Below, piece by piece: positions 38,738 through 51,700 of a stretch of 64,000 bases of DNA. Each line of letters starts with the position of its first letter. Within the stretch, counting starts at the first letter, position 1. The DNA lies in NCBI GenBank assembly GCA_000328365.1, contig KB305005.1, forward strand, positions 266,992 through 330,991, written 5' to 3'. The notes under the pieces were generated by a model. The model did not search any database. It was not told the origin of the DNA and worked only from the letters and a program-made list of their open reading frames with translations. This DNA comes from Capitella teleta (Eukaryota > Annelida > Polychaeta > Capitellidae). Position numbers and translations under genes: made by a program.

Positions 38738-41163
38738 AGACAATGGACCTGGTAAAAAAGGCCAAGAAGACCCAATCAACGAGATGGGTATATGGCAAGA
38801 AAGGAAGCTCTTTGTTGCTGGCTTGGTGACCAGCAATCCATGTAAGCAAAAAATAGTCAGAGTTGACTCCAGGCGAAGCCTGACATGGGAGTATAGGCTA
38901 CCAGGGGTCTCACAGAAGTATGGAGTGTGCAAGAAAATGTTTGCAGCAACGTTTGGAATGGCAGAGCATACGCTGCTGCACTGGGTTTCGGCAAAAGATA
39001 CGGAATTACAAGCAGATTGCAGAGAAGAGAAAGGATCGTCCAAATTCCACAATACTATCCCAGAAGAAAGCATGGATTTCATAACAAAATTCCTCCAGGG
39101 TCTTAGCACTCTCCCATCGCACTATGTGCGTTCTTGCTATGCACACTTGTAGTTCCTTGAACCTGGTACGACCATCAATGCATTGTATGCTGAATACAGA
39201 AAGAAGGCTGAAGGAAACAGAATGCATGTAGTTAGCTACACAATCTTCAACAGAGTTTTCCACGAAGACCAATACTCTGTTTTTGTGCCCAGAAAAGACC
39301 AATGTGATACCTGCATTGGACACAAAACTGGAAGCGTTTCCAACGAGGAGTATGAAAAGCACAGGGAACTGAAAACGATGGCACAGCAGAAGAAGGCTGA
39401 GGACAAGGCTGCTTCGTTGGAAGATCCTACTCTCTCAGTGTGGACGATGGACCTTCAAGCCGTAATTCTGTCCCCCAAAACAGATGCCAGCTGCATGTTC
39501 TACAAGACCAAATTGCAGTTACACAACTTTACATTGTTCTGTCTTGACAACAAAAAAGGACACTGTTACTGTTTGTGATGAATGTAATGGAACTTTGTTA
39601 AGCGAATCCTTTGCCTGGTTGCAGTACAATCACTTCAAAAATTACATGGAAGCGCACCCTGACGTCAAGCTTTTGATCATTTGATCAGACGGATGTGGCT
39701 ACCAAAAAAACCTATGTGCAACTTTGGCGAATGCATATTTCCACCTTGCAAAAAAGCTCAATGTTTTGATCGAGCAAAAGTATCTATAATAATAATAATA
39801 ATATAATAATAATAAGCTTTATTGCAGTAAAGCAAATGGCAGTACAAAGAGGATGGATCCTATTGGGTTGGTACTGCCACGGTTGGGTTAAAAACATTAA
39901 AAGTGATAAAAGCCGTGGCATCTGCAGGTTGAAGTAATGGTACAGGATGACTTGACATCATAATGTTGCATTTTCGATAAATAAAAATTGTTAACATTGG
40001 TTCTAAAGGTATTTAAAGTTTGACAGTTACGAGCAGCAGATGGTAAAGAATTCCACAGAAATATGGCACGATTGAAATAAAATGATTGAAATGACTCGGT
40101 TCTGACTAGAATAGGTTTCAAGCGATTAGTGCATTGTTGAGAACGAGTGTGACTAGAATTGGTGTAAAGTTGTAAAATATGGGTAAAATCAACATCAATG
40201 AGACCATGTAAACATTTGTATAAAAAGGTTAGATCGGCAATTTCTCTTCTAAAAGACAAAGGTAGAAGCTGCAGTTTTGTACAACGTTCGGTATAAGATA
40301 GATCTGGCTGATAATTCAGGATATATTTTGTAAATTTACGTTGAACAGATTCAATGGTTAATATATTGCCTTTAGTTTGAGGCGACCATACTTGAGAACA
40401 GTTTTCCAGCTTGCTACGACAAAGAGATATGTACAATTGTAATTTTACAGATGAAGGGGCATTATAACCGATTGATCTCTTGATCATTCCAGACACTTGA
40501 TTAGCTTTGGAAGTAATTGAGTAAATATGGTCTTTAAAAGATAGTGATGGATCAACAGATACACCTAAGTCTTTAAAATCGACAACTTTTTCAAGGGCAA
40601 CACCATTCATCGTGTAATTAAAATCAACCGGGCTTCGTAATCGAGTAATGGTAAGAGCTTTACATTTGCTGGGATTGAAAGACATAAGATTCTTCATACT
40701 CCTTCTCGTTTCAGGCCACATGCAGATGGAGTGTGATTCAATGCATAGCATGATTGAGAAGAGAATGCATGGCCCCATGTATGCACCCCAGGATTACATG
40801 GTTGTGATGCGAGCAGCTAGACATGCAAAGCCGTACACTGTCACAGAAGGGAAATTTGATGATTTCAAAACAGGCTTCCAGACACTTAAATCGCATCCAT
40901 CAGGTCTGGAAAAAAAGCTGGCGACGTCACCGTGAACGAGCTCAAGGTTCTGCGGTACTCTGCCACCGGAATTGAATACAAACTTTCATTTGAGTGCGAC
41001 TATGCCCCCTTGCCGCAAAGAATCAAAGATGGCAATGCCGTTTTCAAGCCAATGTTCAAGAAGAAAATTCCAATCAAAAAGAGAACGTATGACGACCTTC
41101 AAACGTTGAAGAAGGTGGTTCCGCAAGAATATCATGCTTTCCATGACAACCTTTCATTCAACT
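38738..41163 (+). pseudogene. Transposase-like (DDE/RNase H-type) gene, inactivated
   Basis: Blocks in order: MGIWQERKLFVAGLVTSN (about 38786), YGVCKKMFAATFGM, FLEPGTTINALYAEY, VFVPRKDQCDTCIGHKTG, VWTMDLQAVILSPK, YKTKLQLHNFTLF, then SDGCGYQKN, LNVLIEQKYL, GHMQMECDSMHSMIE and, near the end, ELKVLRYSATGIEYKL. This matches a family common in animal genomes with the pattern DLQ...YKT...SDGC-YQN...GHTQMExDSVHS; the first and second Asp fit an RNase H-like transposase core. The copy is broken by a TAG near 39150, a frame change after 39570 (GHCY), a TGA near 39682, a LINE insertion at 39786 and a frameshift in an A run near 40913. I cannot name the superfamily. Confidence 0.75.
39786..40703 (-). 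mobile_element. 5'-truncated LINE inserted in the transposon
   Basis: On the minus strand about 265 codons stay open: MSFNPSKCKALTITR, MNGVALEKVVDFKDLGVSVD, KLQLYISLCRSKLENCSQVWSP, SVQRKFTKYI, RREIADLTFLYKCLHG, FYFNRAIFLWNSLP and FRTNVNNF. This is the C-terminal part of a CR1/Jockey-type reverse transcriptase ORF. It ends in a TTATTA-repeat tail at 39786-39814. The join points fall within a conserved block of the host transposase (KYL on one side, GHMQM on the other) with a 2-3-base overlap. The unbroken frame suggests a young insertion. Confidence 0.88.
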
Positions 41164-41588
41164 AGCTTCTGTCATTATCTTTTGTGAAACCAAGACAAGC
41201 AATTTTGTTGCAAACATTTGCATGGCAGTGATTATACTGTTATTGTGTTCTTTTCTGGTCTAATTAAGGCTCTCAACCACGTTCGTGTACGTAAGAAAAA
41301 TAAATTTCCTTGAAACGAAGTCGGCCTAAGTTATCTCATTATGTGTGGAAAAATTGCCAAAGTCAAATATTTCGCCCCAAAAGTACTACCTAGCGCCCAA
41401 TCAATTCTGTCAACCTGTATACTGCATGGAAACATTACCTATCACTGTCTTGAGAGTTATCTGGACGGGGAAAAGGCGCAAGTTTTAAGATAATCAGTTT
41501 TTTTCTCATTTCCCAAAACTTTGCAAAAATGAGTTAGGCCAATTCGACTTTAGAGTGTCGTTATTCTCTTTCTGCGGCCGTATTATTA

Positions 41589-41977
<389 letters not shown>

Positions 41978-42613
41978 TCCGCTCTCCCCGCTTCAACACC
42001 TTTGTTGCTCTCGTGAGAAAGAAATTCGCGAGAGACCGAAAATTTTCAGGATTATACTGAATCAAATCCAAAATACAAAATCCAAAACTATAATTATATA
42101 AAGAAGCGCATAAATCTTGAATTATAGCAGCAAAGGTTTATAGCTGAAATTCCGATATTTACTATAATTATATTTCAGTGATTTTTCTATTAATGCTTGC
42201 CTCGATAGGTTTTCTAGCCCCAGAATCGTTCGGGCATTATTTATCCAAATATACTTCTCTCTTGCTCAAGATTATTTTATCCCTAATCGACCAAGGAAAC
42301 TTTATTAAATAATCAATACAGTACAAGATTTGAGGAAAGTATAACGCATAATCGGGCGACTCAAGATGGCGAAAATTGCAGATGGGAGAAGGTCAGAGTA
42401 CAAAAGGGACAATTGAGGAAATATAATGCACTTGGATCCAGTCTAACTCAATCATTGCATTTTTAATTCCCTAATATTTGGATAGATTGATCAGCTATAA
42501 ACGATCTCTGCAAGTGATAAATGAAACCAAATTGCAATACATCTCACGTGAATAAGGCATCAAACAATAAAAGTGAAAACGAATGGAACACAGCCAATCC
42601 ATAATTATAATTA

Positions 42614-42619
42614 TTTATT
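42614..42619 (-). terminator. SLC23 gene polyadenylation signal
   Basis: The minus strand reads AATAAA here, about 160 bases past the SLC23 stop codon. Confidence 0.5.
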
Positions 42620-42779
42620 TGATTTTTACAATTTTAAAAAACAGTTATCGGTAGTTAAAAATACAACGACAATGAACCAGATGTAGGCCAAAAACTCTCA
42701 ACCCTCTGCTGGAGTTAATATCATACAATCCGAAGTCTGTGTCTCCATCACACTGTTTATGCATCACGCATAATACAGT

Positions 42780-45700
42780 TTAGCCAACGACTGTCGTGAT
42801 CTCAAGATCGCCACGTGCACTGCTACATTTGCATCCGGAATAAGTCGGGGAGATCGGGAAATATGACGTCCATGACCATTTCTTCAGGTGCTTGGTAACA
42901 ATTGGGATATCGTAGGTCTCAATACCCTTGTTATTCCCCACATCTTGCCTGCTCCACTCAACAAGGCCGCGTTCTTTCTTAGTACCTGCAAAATAAGGAA
43001 TGAGTCATGCACACTTTCATTGACATACAGTCTAAGGCCTCCTGGTTTGTCCTTCAACCAACGTTGATCGAGGGGAACCAATTGGAGAACTCATAGGAAA
43101 CTAGGCTCACAAAGTAGTCGTCACGACAAAATAATAGTACACGTAGTTAGAGCCTCCCAATTCAATGAACTATAGCTTGCAAGGCTTCAACTACAATTGA
43201 ACAGGAATTACAGATAACAGGGGGTGTTGGGGTGTGGGTATAGGTGGTACCTATGGTGTTTGGTTTCTGCGCTAAGTGCACCCCTTAGAGTGGATGCAGT
43301 TTTCAATGCGGTGCAGTTTTCACTGCGCATTATCGTGCTCGGGGTGGCTAAGCCCCTCTGGACCTCACTCACACCTCAACTTTCACATGCTGGTTTCTAG
43401 CGCCACACCCTGGTAAACACTTCAGCAAGTAAGCCAAACTACTTGAGAGGGTTGTGCAGCCACTGCTCCACTGGGCGGACGAGCTGCACACACAGCCAAC
43501 GGCCACGGGCGGAGGAGCTGCTCGGCAGTCAACGTCCAAGGCGGAAGAGGTCAGTTCAGGCCCAACGGCCAAGTGAACATGACTGGCAGCAATATAGCAT
43601 GCGCCACCGGCTGCCAGTCTGAGCTTGGAGAGAAGATAGGCGCCGCCAAGCTGATCTGAGCCTTCTGATTGGATATGAGGAGCAAGAACACGACAACCAA
43701 GCAGGATCGGTCGAGGCGGGGCTCAACAATGACAGCGCGCCGCATGGCACTGCAGGGCGGGCATGATAAATCGGCATCTTGAAGGAACAGCAGCAGCAAC
43801 AACAGAAACAACAACAGAGTCAACAATGTCAACAATACCTTCAAAATAAGGCACCCTACCAAAATGGAAACATGGAACATCCGGACCCTTCATGCATGCG
43901 GCAAGATATATGAGCTCGAACACGAGCAAGAGCTTTATCGCTGCTACATACTTAGAGTGGCAGAAGTGAGTTGGACAGGTATTGGCGGAACAACAACAGA
44001 AGAGGGTCACAAGATCTGGTTCTCAGGAGACGAAACAAAATATCAACATGGCGTCGAATTCATTGTCAGGAAAGAAAGCGCCAATAGTTTATCAGTTGCA
44101 CTCCCATCTCAAGCAGGATTATTGCCATCAGATTTGAATCTGCATCATCCAGGTTTATGCCCTTACCTTTGCATATGAAGACAATGAGGTCGAGGCGTTC
44201 AATGAAGAACTCAGTAACATCATCAAAAAGGTGCCCAAAAAGGACATCCTAATTGTACAAGGGGACTAGAATGCTAAGGTGGGGCCAAACGCTTACCAAG
44301 ATTGGTCGGGAACAGTAGGGAAATTTGGCATAGGCGAAACAAATGATATAGGCCTGCGTCTACTGGTGTTTGCCAGCAGCCACCAATACCCTTCACCCCA
44401 TAAAAGGTCCCGCTAAGTAATGTGGCACTCTCCAAGACCACAAGGAAATCGACTAAATCTCGGTACAGTAGTAGTTCCAGTCAAGCATAAACATGGGGAA
44501 AATATTGGGCAGAAATTCCGTGGGGCAGATGTAGGCAGCGATCATGACATTGTCCTGATGACTTTCAAAATAAAACTCAGCACAAAACGATCGAAGACAA
44601 GCAAGCACAAAAACCCCCTTCAACCTCAGCAAACTACAGGACCCACTTAGCATAGAAGCTTTTCAAACGCAGATAGGAGGGAAATTCGCTGCCCTCAATT
44701 TTCTTGAGAGTGACATCGACACTCTGAGAGGCGTAATAAAAGAAGCCATGAACTCAGCTGCAAAGGATCAGGAAACTATCGAGAGATGGACGAAGTACTG
44801 CCAAAAGGTACATAATTACACATTACAGCCTGATTTTAGCCTAATCAGTGGCCAACGACAAGACCAAGAGGACAAGCTACCGATACTTAGAGAAGAATTG
44901 AAAGCTGTAATCAAGTCACTGAAAGCAGGAAAATCACCGGGATCGACATCATGCCTAGCGAACTCCTGAAGAGTGGAGGAGAGCAAGTGGTCGATGTTTT
45001 TCTAAAGTTGTGTCAAAAAATACGGAACGAAGTGAAAAGGCCTTCTGGGTGGACATGGTCACTGATGATCCCACTGCCCAAGAAAGGGAACCTCCGCATG
45101 TGCAACAACCACCGCACTATCTGCCTCAATAGCCATACCAGCAAAATCCTCCTTAGAATCATCCTTGATCGCCTAAAGCCTCAAGTCAAAGAACTCCTAG
45201 CAGAAGAACGAACAGGCTTTAGAGCAAAAAGAAGTTCTGTGGAGCAGATCTTCAACTGCCGCACCATCATTGAGAAACATCTTCAACAGCAAAAAGACCT
45301 CCACCAGAACTTCATAGACTTCAAGAAAGTCTTTGACCGTGTTTGGCATCAAGGACTCTGGCAGGTCATGAGCGACTTTAACATCAACCAAGAGCTCATC
45401 CAGATCCTCAAGGCCATATACGATAACGCCAAAAGTTCAGTTTTGCTCAAGAATGGCTTTCATACAGGCACTGAATTAACAACAGCCAGAGTCAGGCAAG
45501 GCTGTCTCCCATAGCCCATGGTGTTCAATGCATTCTTTGAGAGAAGTTTGCAGAACATATTCCATCAGAGTTTCATCCCTGCGTAACAAGGCGGGCACTG
45601 TGTACTACTGTTATGGTGGTATGCAGGATAAAGAGCCCTTCGGATTTATCGATAAGACTAGGGGAAACCTCGATTTGGGCCTTCTTTTCAGACGCCCGTA

Positions 45701-48700
45701 TCACCCGATCAAATGGGTAGGGTGGAGCCGTAAAACCCCATCATGCCTCCTGCCTATCATGATATCCATCTAATCGGCGGCAGAGCAGTCAGTAGCCTAC
45801 TTTTTGCTGATGACATTGTTCTGCAGTATAGAACTACAGAATCTAACGGACACACTTGTACATAACGTATCTGCATTTGACATGGAGGTTAGCACGGAGA
45901 AATCGAAGGTCATGATGAAGAGCAACGACGAAATCCATAACAGCATTATGATGAATGGCATATATATATATATAAGTAAAATAATTCAAGTAGCTGGGTG
46001 CACTGCTGGCGAAGGACGGCAGTAGCGGAAGAGAGGTCATTTTAGGAGTCTGGGCAGCGACGGCAACAACAGCCAGACTGCAACGAGTCTGGCAGAGTAA
46101 CATCCGCTTCAAATCAAGGCTCCAGATATATGAAAGACTAATGACGTCCATCCTGCAATACGGCTGCGAAAGCTGGAAGATGAAAGCTGAAGACGAGAAG
46201 AGAGTCTCCAAAACGAAGAGCTTCAGCAAACACCTTTGTATCTCGTACAGAGACAGACAAACGAACGATTAAGTGAAAGACGAGATGAAGAGAGTGGCTG
46301 GCCCACACGCAGGAACCGCTGCTGGCAACTATAAAAAGGAGGACACTCGCATGGTTTGGCCATACTGTCAGACGCGACAGCCTCTCAAAGACTATCATGC
46401 AGGGCACTGCCGAGAGCAGAAGAAGAAGAGAGTGACAGAAGAATGCATGGAATGACAACGTGACAGATTGGATTGAGGGTAGTCTGGATGAACTAACAAG
46501 AGCCGCCGAGAGCAGAGAGGAGTGGAGGAGGTTGACAAAGCTTGCGGCCCTTAGGTCCCCCGACGACCCCAGGCAAGGGACGAGTGAGTCAGTGTCAAAT
46601 ACCAGAGAAAAATGATAGAAATCTGGATTCTGAAATAATTTCATATTTCTTAATTGTATATGAGATATATTACACAGTAAGGCAGAATTAGCTTTTGCTT
46701 ACCTGGAATGGTATTGTCCAAAACAAAACCAGTTAAGCCACCAACTAACATTCCAGTTGTCAACAAAACCACTAGAATCTGATCAAAAACGTCACTGCCT
46801 GAAGACCACAGAGACCGCATAACAATGATAGTTAGCCAGACATGCCCTCTCACCAGAATGGATGAAATTTCCTTTTGTTTTTACCCACTGTGGGAGACAA
46901 AGACCGAAAAACAGGGAAAATCCAAAAATGAAGAGATTTCGCGACGAGTCCAGATCAACAAACTGCAGATTGGAGATCCCTACAGCGGTGATCATGCCTA
47001 TATGAGAATCGGTCTAATTAATGGTGACAATTAATAGGAATATGACGTCATACCAAACATCACCATGAAAATTCCGCCTAAAATGGGACCAGGAATTGAA
47101 ACAAACAGGGCTCCCAGCTTCCCGATCAAACCGAAAATCATGATGATAATAGCCGCCACCTGGATCACTCGGCGACTCCCCACCTGGATAATTCATACAC
47201 GTAGCTGATTATTATTCAGAGTTGCTAAGATTGTTATACCTTAGTGATCCCAATTGCACCAATGTTCTGGCTGTACGTTGTGGTTCCTGAACCTGTACCC
47301 CAGACACCAGCCAATGTGCAGCCAATTCCCTCCATAAATACACCTGTAAGATGAGGCTCAAAGGAAGGGTTCAAGTGCATGAATAATGTCGATACCTCTG
47401 TTGATGGCATGGAGTGGAGGTATTGGTGCACCTGACATCCTAGCTGCTGCATAGTAGTCTCCGATACTCTCTATCGTGCCAGCCAGAACTCCGGCAAGCA
47501 TACCAAACACCGAAGCAACACTGAAGGTTGGCGTGCCCCATTGGCCTGCCGAGTTTATTAGATGCATCATATCATGCTTGAATTGTCAATAATTCATGTC
47601 CTACCAGGGTAAGGGAATCTGAACCAAGCGGCTTTTGAGAGGGCATTGAGTTTGATGTCTGTTCGAGCAGCGTAAGCCCAGTGCTGGTCATCATCGGGGA
47701 GGGCATTTGTGACCGTGAGAATAGCACACACACCCCAGGCGATCAGGAGGGCCAGGATGATCTGATGCATAAGGAGTTTTAATTTCTCAGTAGGGCGTAA
47801 TATATATTAATGTATCAACTCACAGGAAACATCTGGAAGACCCGATATGGTGTACAACCACAGCGTTTGCCTTTGACACTGCAGCATGGAATGCTCGTGT
47901 TCCTCAAATACTGTGAGAACAGAACGATCAACGCAACTGTCCTGAAAGACGATTGGTCGATGGGTGACCAGAAGGTCAGATATAGTGGACTTACATTAGG
48001 GAAATCCACCAGTTTTGTGAGGCGTTGTTGGCCGCTTCCTTGAAAAGTGAGAGGCCTATGAGTGAGATGGTTGGCGCAATAGACAGAGGACCTATGTATC
48101 TTAGAAGAACGCCGATCATCCCACTGAACCCGATGACCACTTGAAACATCGACGACGCGATGATTGCACCCTGGATCTAGTGAACATAAAATCACTTGAT
48201 AGAAAAAGGTTCTTTTTACTGTGACCATCAAGTTTCTCACCTCACGCATGCGCACTTGCCAGACCTCGGTGTGCTCAGTACTTCCGGTGTACATCTCCAA
48301 TGTTTTATTAGTGTCGTTAATTGATTCTCTCTCACTGGTCGTGAAATCTGACTCATTTGAACGAAATATTCAAATGTACAAATGCATGGATTTTGTTTCT
48401 TAGTTAAAACTAACCTGGACACTGGAACTTATCAAGGTTCAGAATGGCGAAAGTTGGAGCAAGAAAAGCAAAGGATCCACCTTGGATGACAGGCAACCTG
48501 AAATAACAACAGGCGAAAATATTAACTAAAACAATCATGCAATACAACCAAGTAATTTTGTGTGTAGTATGCGTTGATAACCTTATGATAAAAGAGATGA
48601 ATCGTGAATAGGAGACGGTTACACTGAATTTGTTTCTGGGAGTGATTTTGCAGTCAAATGACTGCGAAACTGTGAGTGTGAAAAGTACCGCCTTAACCAT

Positions 48701-51700
48701 CAAAGTGATGAAATCTGTTGAAATCAGCATTACAGTAAAACCTCGATGTGTCGAAGTTCGTGGGGTTAGCTCAATTACTTCGATTTAGGGATACTTCGAC
48801 GAAGAGATCGAGGCCGTTATCATTTCAAATCGTGGTCTGACGTTTTGCACTTATAAACCGCGAGAGGCTATGATTTTGTGATTGAAACAGTAATTAACAA
48901 ATATTAATAAAAAAGTAATGCCAAAAGATGAAATTATCTTTGAAGTCTTGGGGGAAAAAGAATTTCACGGAAGGTTGTTTACGTAGCTCTAAAGGTCTCA
49001 AATGTCTTCACGTCTAGCTTGCGTTTTGTAGCCATAGCGATGCTGATGAACTAATGATGCCGAAGACTCTTGGTCACTAGATTTTTACTGTTTCTCGCAA
49101 AAACACTCTAAACAAACATCTTTCATATTATTGTTGCGTGCTTTGATATTAAAGCTGTCATAAAGTTCATAAAAGATCTAATTAAGGCTGGATTTCTTTA
49201 ATTAACTCTAGCTTCAAATGTGAGCTGTCTTTGGTCGGCAATTTATTAAAGATCATCACAAGCACACCAACAACAATGCCTTAGTTGAGATCCACGGTCG
49301 TTGATCTTTGGGGTCAACCTCGCTTTGGTCGCGGCTTAAACAGAGAAGAGATAAAGGCTGCCGACTGCTTTGCGGGGCGGGGATGTTTTGATGTTTTAAT
49401 TGTAAGCAACTGTGCCTAACTCTCTTTGAAGTAACCAAACTGAGAAATATGTTTATAGAATTTTTCGACTTCGAGCTACAGATCGAAAATATGTCTGGGG
49501 GACACAGAAAACACTTTGACACAGGGATAAATTCGAGAATGAGATGTTCGAGGGACGGATGCTAATGCTAATAGTAAAGTATAGGAGAATCGTCGGGACT
49601 TCAAAAACACTTCGACACAGGGAGACATTCGAGGGACGGATGTTCGACACATCGAGGTTTTACTGTATATTCAAGTGGAAATCGTATCTATGTCTATCTG
49701 ACAGCCAAATAATTGACTAAAGTCGTTTAAATGGTCATTATAACCAATCAGCATAGCCGTTATGATTCTGCCGGTCTTCTGGAGTGCATTATGCTAATTG
49801 TCCATTGCTATGTGTTCATCTAGTCGATTTGCTGGTAGAGTCGATCACTGAGTGGTATAATGATGAATCACGGGAATGAGATGGGTTACATTCACATAGA
49901 GATGTGTAAGTGATTCGATCGATCTGGAGCCAAATAACCCACAAGATGAAGTTGAGTTCGGTTATATGATTTAATAATTTGACGATAATTTGATCTCCAT
50001 TATGTATGAATAGCAATATAAGATGTACCAGGGTTGTTCGCAAAGTTCTCGGCTTAACATAGAACGCGTTATCACAGAAAGTTGTAATTTGACTTGAATA
50101 TAGACTAACTCTGCAAAGATTGAAATTCTGCATTGAATTTTACAGGAAGTCACGCAATCACCTCTGGCACCAATTTGAATGATGCAGTGGTCGGCATTTC
50201 GTCAAAATGCGGCAAACTCCTGATTTACTCTGTAATTCAACATCAATTCTAGACTATCAATAATTTACGGATATCTCCGATATTTTCCTCATAAACGCAT
50301 CAAAGCAATTAAAAATGAATACTTTAAATTGGTAACATTTTCATGTAATCATTATAACACAGTCCAAATAAAGCCCAGAACAGAGCACTATCGCTGGCAT
50401 AAATCCATGTTCCTTCTGGTGATAAAAAAAAAAAAAGAAAAAAACAAAAGAAAAAAAAAAAGAAAAAAAAAAAAACAAACGGGAAACCATTAAGCCATTA
50501 TGTGAATTTACAATTATTTGACAAATACATTTTCGTGTTCATTTGCATGTATATGCCAAGTTTTACTGAAATCAACGGTCCCGTAAACGCGTTTCCCGCA
50601 GCCTTTTGTGGTATTTGTACACTCCGGCAAAGCTTGACATAACAAGATGATTTGGGCTCAATATTTTATTCCCACGAAAGAGCATCATGTATGCCTTTAG
50701 TGAGATGTTGAAGTATCATGTTAGGAATCTAAATATTATAAAATCTTTAAAATAGAGTGCGTGGCTTTTTGATCGAATGATGAAAAATTGGCGGATATTT
50801 TTGAAGCACCTCCCATGCGAAATTTCCATGTTTACTTAATTTGTTGTCGATAGAATTTCGGTTAATTTTCATCACAGCAAAGCCAATAGACAAGCAGTGT
50901 ACTCGATTAAAATCAGCGATCAAATATATGTGACGATAAAGAGTTATGAGAAATCCGCAAATCAAACTTAGGCACCAGAATTGAGGCTTTGACAGTGATA
51001 TCGGAAGAAGTGCGCTCAATCGAAAAATAGTTATGTCAGGGAACTAATAATTAAAGCCACGCGTAATCTCGTGAATAGTTGCTCTATCTAACCTCTAAAT
51101 TTCACGTCTCTAATATTGCTATGTTAGACCGAGAACTACCCTCGTATTTCATTCTAGAACAATGTCAATTCCCACCAAAATCGATTAAATTTGCTACTAT
51201 AGCAAACAAACAGTCGAATAAATGACTTTTGACCTTTCGTTGCAACATAGACAAATTATATTCTGGACCGTTTAATATGCCTAACTGCCCCTCCCCTCCC
51301 CATCAAAAAAAAAACAAAAAAAAAACCAAAAAAAAACCAAAAAAACAAAAAAACACAACACGCACACACCATCACACCCGCCTCACAAACACACCCCCAC
51401 AGGGGTATAATACATTTTAATGGTGTTAATTGCACTTGCCTGGAACCCAAAGTAGATTGCATCAGAGTGATCAAACCGGATACAAAGAGAAGGGTGCCTA
51501 AGATCTCTGAGGTCACGATGATATCATTACCAACACACATCGCAGGAGCCACGAGAAGAGGAAGGGACAGCGTCGAACCAAACATTGTTAAGTAATGCTG
51601 AAAGCAAAAGGAGGACAACTCAAGATCATAATAAGGACGGAGAGACTAACCTGTAAACCAAGCACGATTGAGAGGTACCATGGAGGAACGTCATTAATCC

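Larger units (their letters stand above)
38141..41540 (+). mobile_element. DNA transposon with GGCCTAACTCA inverted ends, unassigned family
   Basis: The left end GGCCTAACTCATTT (38141) and right end AAATGAGTTAGGCC (41540) are 14-bp inverted repeats with AAT directly outside both. The same GGCCTAACTCA motif recurs inside the left end at 38260-38270, inverted at 38275-38284 and 38320-38330, and in altered form near 41323. These look like subterminal transposase sites. The body encodes one transposase-like protein on the plus strand (see 38738-41163), interrupted by a LINE. The element is 3.4 kb, about 2.5 kb without the LINE. Confidence 0.75.
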
